This document shows, piece by piece, positions 60,381-64,000 of a stretch of 64,000 nt of DNA. This stretch comes from Streptomyces sp. WM4235 (GTDB taxonomy: Bacteria > Actinomycetota > Actinomycetes > Streptomycetales > Streptomycetaceae). The position numbers were made by a program, and so were the translations under genes. The stretch covers positions 62,001 to 126,000 of the forward strand of contig NZ_LGDE01000425.1 of assembly GCF_001279725.1 (NCBI RefSeq), written 5' to 3'. The notes under the pieces were generated by a model. It saw only the letters and a list, made by a program, of their open reading frames with translations. It searched no databases and was not told the DNA's origin. Positions within the stretch are counted from its first letter, which is position 1; every line of letters starts with the position of its first letter.

Positions 60381-60415
60381 GCCGTGCCCGCCCCGCTTCC
60401 CGGGGCGGGCACGGC
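60381..60415 (+). terminator. Terminator of the sugar operon
   Basis: Perfect 15-bp stem (60381-60395 with 60401-60415) and a 5-base loop, 18 bases after the GH1 stop. Confidence 0.8.
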
Positions 60416-60472
60416 CTTTCGTGATGAGATGCGGAACAGATGATTCCAGCCGCGCGCGGAAAGGTGGGACGC

Positions 60473-61420
60473 ATGTCGTTGAACGTCGAGGCCGAGGGCA
60501 CCATGCGGGCGATGGTGTACGAGACGTACGGCGGGACGGAGGTGCTCACCGAGACCCGGCTGCCGGTCCCCAAGGTCGGGCCCGGCGAGGTCCTCGTCCG
60601 GGTCAGGTGCGCCTCCGTCAACCCGGTCGACTGGAAGATCATGGCGGGTGGCCTCGACGGCCTCATGGACGTCGTGTACCCCGTGATCCCCGGCTGGGAC
60701 GTGGCCGGGACGGTCGAGTACGTCGGCATCGACACCCCCGAGTTCACCGCGGGCGACGAGGTCATCGCCTACGCCCGCAAGGACTACGTGCACGGCGGCA
60801 CCTTCGCCGAGTTCGTCACCGTGCCGGTACGGGCCCTCGCGCCGAAGCCCGTCTCGCTCAGCTGGCAGGAGGCGGCCGGACTGCCGCTGGCCGGCCTCAC
60901 CGCCTACCAACTGCTCACCCGCCTCGACACCGGTCAGGACGACACCGTCCTCATCCACGGCGCGGCCGGCGGCGTCGGCTCCCTCGGCGTCCAGATCGCC
61001 CGCGCCCTCGGCGCCCGCGTCATCGGCACGGCCTCCCCGCGCAACCACGACCGGCTCCGCGAGCTGGGCTGCGAACCCGTCGCCTACGGCGACGGCCTCA
61101 CCGAACGGGTCCGGGAACTGGCCCCGGACGGGGTGAGCGTCGTCGCCGACTTCGTGGGCGGCGTCCTCGACGTCACCAAGGCCGTCCTCGCCCCCGGGGG
61201 CCGGCACGCCTCCATCGCCGACCCCGACGTGCTCGGCGCCGACGGCCAGTGGATGTGGGTGCGCCCCGTCGGCGACGACCTCGCCGCCCTGGGCGGGCTC
61301 GCCGACACCGGACGGCTCGGCGTCACCGTCGCCAAGACCTTCCCGCTCTCCGAACTGGCCGCCGCCTTCGAACTCAGCCAGGACGGACACACCGCCGGGA
61401 AGATCATCCTGGAGGTCTGA
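60473..61420 (+). CDS. NADP-dependent oxidoreductase of the MDR superfamily
   Basis: A 315-residue quinone oxidoreductase-type enzyme. The GroES-like half has V-R-C-A-S-V-N-P-V-D-W-K, and the NADP half has H-G-A-A-G-G-V-G-S-L-G-V-Q-I-A. It lacks zinc ligands, as in QOR-type enzymes, so it reduces activated ketones or quinones. I chose the ATG at 60473 for its GGAAAGG site. It stands alone after the sugar operon and is followed by a terminator. The substrate is unknown. Confidence 0.87.
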   Translation: MSLNVEAEGTMRAMVYETYGGTEVLTETRLPVPKVGPGEVLVRVRCASVNPVDWKIMAGGLDGLMDVVYPVIPGWDVAGTVEYVGIDTPEFTAGDEVIAYARKDYVHGGTFAEFVTVPVRALAPKPVSLSWQEAAGLPLAGLTAYQLLTRLDTGQDDTVLIHGAAGGVGSLGVQIARALGARVIGTASPRNHDRLRELGCEPVAYGDGLTERVRELAPDGVSVVADFVGGVLDVTKAVLAPGGRHASIADPDVLGADGQWMWVRPVGDDLAALGGLADTGRLGVTVAKTFPLSELAAAFELSQDGHTAGKIILEV

Positions 61421-61450
61421 CGGCCTCCGAGCCGGCTGCCGCGGACATGA

Positions 61451-61487
61451 CCGCGCGCCGCCCGGTGGTCGACCGGACGGCGCGCGG
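61451..61487. terminator. Bidirectional hairpin terminator
   Basis: A 16-bp stem with one mismatch (61451-61466 with 61472-61487) and a 5-base loop between converging genes. Confidence 0.75.
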
Positions 61488-61514
61488 CACCTGCGGCAGG
61501 GTCAGGTCTGCCGA

Positions 61515-63245
61515 TCAGGCATGGACGCCGAAGTGGAAGAGGGAGTAGCCGTACCCCGTGCCGCGCCGGGTCAGCTCCAGCCGCACGTAACGGCCCGACG
61601 CGGCGACGTCGAAATCGTCGATCCCGCCGTCACCGGACGAAGTGGCGTACGCCGTGCGCCAGTTCTGGCCGTCGTCCGACACCTTGACGGTGTACGCCTT
61701 CCCGTACGCGCTCTCCCACACCAGCTGCGCGTGCTTCAGCTGCTTCACCGACCCCAGATCGACCTGGAGCCACTGCTGATCGGCCCAGGTCGTCGCCCAC
61801 CGGGTGTCGTCGCGCCCGTCCGTCGCCGACTGCGGGGCGCAGGGGCAGCCGCCGTACCCGTCGTTCTGGTAGGTGGAGGCGGTGGTCGGCCGGCCCCGTG
61901 CCACGTCCGTGCCGGCCACCGGCGGCGGCACCACGCGGACCGAGCGCTGTTCGACGCCCACGTTGCCCCGCCCGTCCTTCGCCTTGACGTACAGCTTCCA
62001 CACACCGGTCCTGGCGGGCGCCGTGACCTTGAGGGTGCCGTTGCCCAGGTGCGTGGACGGCGCCGAGACCAGCCCGCCGCCGCCGTCGACGTACTTGCCG
62101 CCCCACAGCACCTCGTACGCGAGCGGATCGCCCTCCGGGTCGGTCGCCGGGGCCTGGACCGTCACCTCCCTGCCCGCGGGGACCGCCCCCGGGTCCGCCA
62201 CCGACGGCACGGCCACGGTGGGCGGCAGGTTGTCGCCCGCCGTGTCGCCGCCGTAGGCCCGCTTGACGGCGTAGTACATGTGTCGGCGCTCCCCGGCGGG
62301 GGTCAGGTTGAACCAGTGCCCGCCGAAGTCGTACTCGGTGCCGTAGTGGAAGACCGTCGCGCCCAGCGCCACCCCCCGGTGGCCCGTGACGCAGTTCCAC
62401 GCATTGGTGTAACCGTCCGCCTTGGCCTTGTCGCCCGGTTCCAGCGGTACGCCGTTCGCGTCGTTCGGCACCTCCCACTCACCGGCCGGACCGGTCTCGG
62501 TGATCAGGTACGGCTTGGTGTACCCGCCCTGCTCCCACGCCTGCCGGACCCCGCAGACCTCCTTGTAGGAGTTGACCGAGTACAGGTCCAGGTCGGGGGA
62601 GTTGCGCTTGTAGTACGTCCACGCGCCCACCCACGCGTCCGTGGAGGTGACGGGGTGGTTGGCGTCGATCCGGTGGATGGCCTTCGCGACGTCGTTGACA
62701 AACGTGGTGTAGGCGTTGCGCTGGTTCTCCAACTCGGTTCCGGAGTAGCAGTTCTGCAGGCCGAGCACGGACTCGTTGCCGACGTTCCACATCAGCACGG
62801 CCGGGTGGTCGCGATAGGTCTCCACCCAGCGCGAGAACTCGGCGAGCATGGTGTTCTTGTAGCCGGTGTCCGTGACGTAGTTCGTACAGCCGCCGCTGCC
62901 CGGGCCGCCGCCCGGCTGGAGCCAGAACCCGGCGACCACCTTGACGCCGTTGTTCGCGGCCGCGTCGAACAGCGGCCGGCTGCTCGCGTCCGTGCCCCAG
63001 GTCCGGACGGTGTTGGCGCCCAGCGATCTCACGTCGGGCAGGAGTCGGGCGGCGTCGGCCGGGGACGGACCCCAGGTGACACCTTTGACGAGGTACGGCG
63101 AACCGTTCACGCTGAGCTGCCAGTTGCCCTGGGAGCCGGTCACCTTGACCACGCTGCCGGCTGCCTGCGCCGGGGCCGCGGGGATTGCGGTGACGGCGCC
63201 CGCGAGCAGGGCGGCCGCGGTGAGGGCGCGCATGCGGGAGTGCAT
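61515..63245 (-). CDS. Secreted GH2-like glycosidase with discoidin module
   Basis: A 576-residue secreted protein. The signal peptide spans about 1-28. A TIM barrel of clan GH-A follows (about 30-345), with W-N-V-G-N-E as acid/base and T-E-T-G as nucleophile region, typical of GH2-like or GH5-like enzymes. An Ig-like domain lies at about 346-445. The C-terminal F5/8 type C (discoidin) domain at about 450-576 probably binds glycans. AGGAGG precedes the ATG at 63245. The exact family and substrate are uncertain. Confidence 0.83.
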   Translation of the reverse strand: MHSRMRALTAAALLAGAVTAIPAAPAQAAGSVVKVTGSQGNWQLSVNGSPYLVKGVTWGPSPADAARLLPDVRSLGANTVRTWGTDASSRPLFDAAANNGVKVVAGFWLQPGGGPGSGGCTNYVTDTGYKNTMLAEFSRWVETYRDHPAVLMWNVGNESVLGLQNCYSGTELENQRNAYTTFVNDVAKAIHRIDANHPVTSTDAWVGAWTYYKRNSPDLDLYSVNSYKEVCGVRQAWEQGGYTKPYLITETGPAGEWEVPNDANGVPLEPGDKAKADGYTNAWNCVTGHRGVALGATVFHYGTEYDFGGHWFNLTPAGERRHMYYAVKRAYGGDTAGDNLPPTVAVPSVADPGAVPAGREVTVQAPATDPEGDPLAYEVLWGGKYVDGGGGLVSAPSTHLGNGTLKVTAPARTGVWKLYVKAKDGRGNVGVEQRSVRVVPPPVAGTDVARGRPTTASTYQNDGYGGCPCAPQSATDGRDDTRWATTWADQQWLQVDLGSVKQLKHAQLVWESAYGKAYTVKVSDDGQNWRTAYATSSGDGGIDDFDVAASGRYVRLELTRRGTGYGYSLFHFGVHA

Positions 63246-63299
63246 GCCTGAGCCTCCTTGGGAGTGGGGGGAAGCGGGGAGGGGACGCGAGGACGCGCC

Positions 63300-64000
63300 C
63301 TACGGGAGCCGGTAGTCGGGGCCGAGGACGGCGCCCGCCTCGGGGTGGGTCTGGTCGTAGCCGCGGGCGTCGCACTGGAGACCGCCCTTGACGCAGTGTT
63401 CGACGAGGGCGTTCAGGGTCCGGTCGTCCCACGCGTTGAAGAAGTCGAAGTGGAACGTGTGGCCGGCCCCGCTGGAGAGCCTGACCTGCGACATGTTCCC
63501 GCTGACGGGGAAGGCCATCTTGAACTCGACCATGGGCAGCGCCACCGGGTGGGAGGTCGGGCAGACGTTGTTGTTGGTGCCGGCCTTCACCGTCGGATAC
63601 GCCATGTGGGCCTTGTGGTCAGGGGTGTCGAGGTACTTGCCGTCCCAGCAACTGGGCGCCTGGAAGCGGATGTTGAGCTGTGTGCCGGCCGGGCAGTTCG
63701 CGGGGAACTCGACGTTCTTGAAGCTGTCGCCGCACTCCCAGCCCTCGACCCAGCCCTTGTGCGCGCGGAACTCCGCCGCGGTCTGGGTCGGACCGCCGAC
63801 GAGGAACCGCAGGCCCTTGGGGAAGGGGCGCACGCTCGTGTGGTCGGTGACCCCGGCCTTGTAGTAGATGACCTGGGGTCCGGTGGGCAGTACGGCCTGG
63901 TTGCCGTTGTAGAGCGTCGGCATCCAGTAGCCCGACAGGTCGCCGACCGCGTTGCAGGCCGTGCCGCCCGTGCTCAGCGAGGAGGTGGTGCTGAACGCGT
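63300..64000 (-). CDS. DUF1996 domain protein, 5' end outside window
   Basis: The frame is open to the right edge, so at least the signal peptide and N-terminus are missing. The 233 visible residues match DUF1996: G-T-A-C-N-A-V-G-D-L-S-G-Y-W, then P-K-G-L-R-F-L-V-G, C-P-A-G-T-Q-L-N-I-R-F-Q-A-P-S-C-W-D-G, and H-F-D-F-F-N-A-W. The domain occurs in secreted fungal and actinomycete proteins, often with carbohydrate modules. No activity is established. It is on the same strand as the GH2-like gene and may share a theme with it. Confidence 0.85.
   Translation of the reverse strand, partial: AFSTTSSLSTGGTACNAVGDLSGYWMPTLYNGNQAVLPTGPQVIYYKAGVTDHTSVRPFPKGLRFLVGGPTQTAAEFRAHKGWVEGWECGDSFKNVEFPANCPAGTQLNIRFQAPSCWDGKYLDTPDHKAHMAYPTVKAGTNNNVCPTSHPVALPMVEFKMAFPVSGNMSQVRLSSGAGHTFHFDFFNAWDDRTLNALVEHCVKGGLQCDARGYDQTHPEAGAVLGPDYRLP

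Noticed and set aside
1..64000. tRNA, rRNA, CRISPR, IS elements, attachment sites
   Set aside because: No tRNA T-loop signature with flanking pairing, no spaced identical repeats of CRISPR length, and no transposase or integrase was seen on either strand.

Overview
The window looks like a stretch of a Streptomyces chromosome, or that of a very close relative. The DNA is strongly GC-rich. The gene families point the same way: an NsdA-like regulator, a subtilisin-inhibitor-like protein, roadblock/LC7 proteins, an ImmA/IrrE-type protein paired with an MAB_1171c-type membrane protein, sugar import permeases with no local ATPase, many secreted glycosidases, and rare TTA leucine codons confined to a few genes. 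About 59 protein genes are supported. I see no tRNA, rRNA, CRISPR array, insertion sequence or phage.

Layout. 1-2863: end of an operon of a DUF35 OB-fold protein and two degenerate thiolases, the arrangement used for CoA-linked steroid or acyl side-chain shortening. 2984-10726: small regulators, LtrA, an ACT-domain protein, a large AAA ATPase without a DNA-binding domain, and the metallopeptidase/membrane protein pair. 10782-15644: a Tat-exported KstD-like flavoprotein, an APH-fold kinase and a divergent NsdA-like regulator. 15767-20472: a PAS-PP2C phosphatase and a two-subunit molybdenum hydroxylase. 20537-24723: a KimA-like potassium importer, and divergent PucR and TetR regulators. 24952-27110: a compact roadblock/PATAN module, the least familiar unit here. 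27306-34788: a VOC protein, a sirtuin, GNAT and SEL1 proteins, a run of secreted protease inhibitors and cell-surface proteins, and a membrane-anchored HTH-ricin regulator. 34817-42592: GH43, a cyclic-nucleotide-binding domain, GH5 and a large propeller-LamG-DNRLRE protein. 42675-50308: a WYL regulator with a long operator, a MerR regulator, small proteins, an SDR and an Rnl5-type RNA ligase. 50410-60362: a beta-glucoside region with GH3, LacI, ROK, a CUT1 transporter and GH1. 60473-64000: an MDR oxidoreductase, a GH2-like secreted glycosidase and a DUF1996 protein cut by the right edge.

How the parts fit. The right half is mostly polysaccharide use: secreted GH43, GH5, GH2-like and LamG proteins act outside the cell, a binding protein and two permeases import oligosaccharides, and intracellular GH1 and GH3 release monosaccharides, under LacI and ROK control with palindromic boxes in the expected places. 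The middle carries developmental and envelope functions. Six genes contain a TTA codon, so their translation probably depends on the bldA tRNA. Several genes have a TAnnnT hexamer exactly six bases before the start codon, which predicts leaderless mRNAs.
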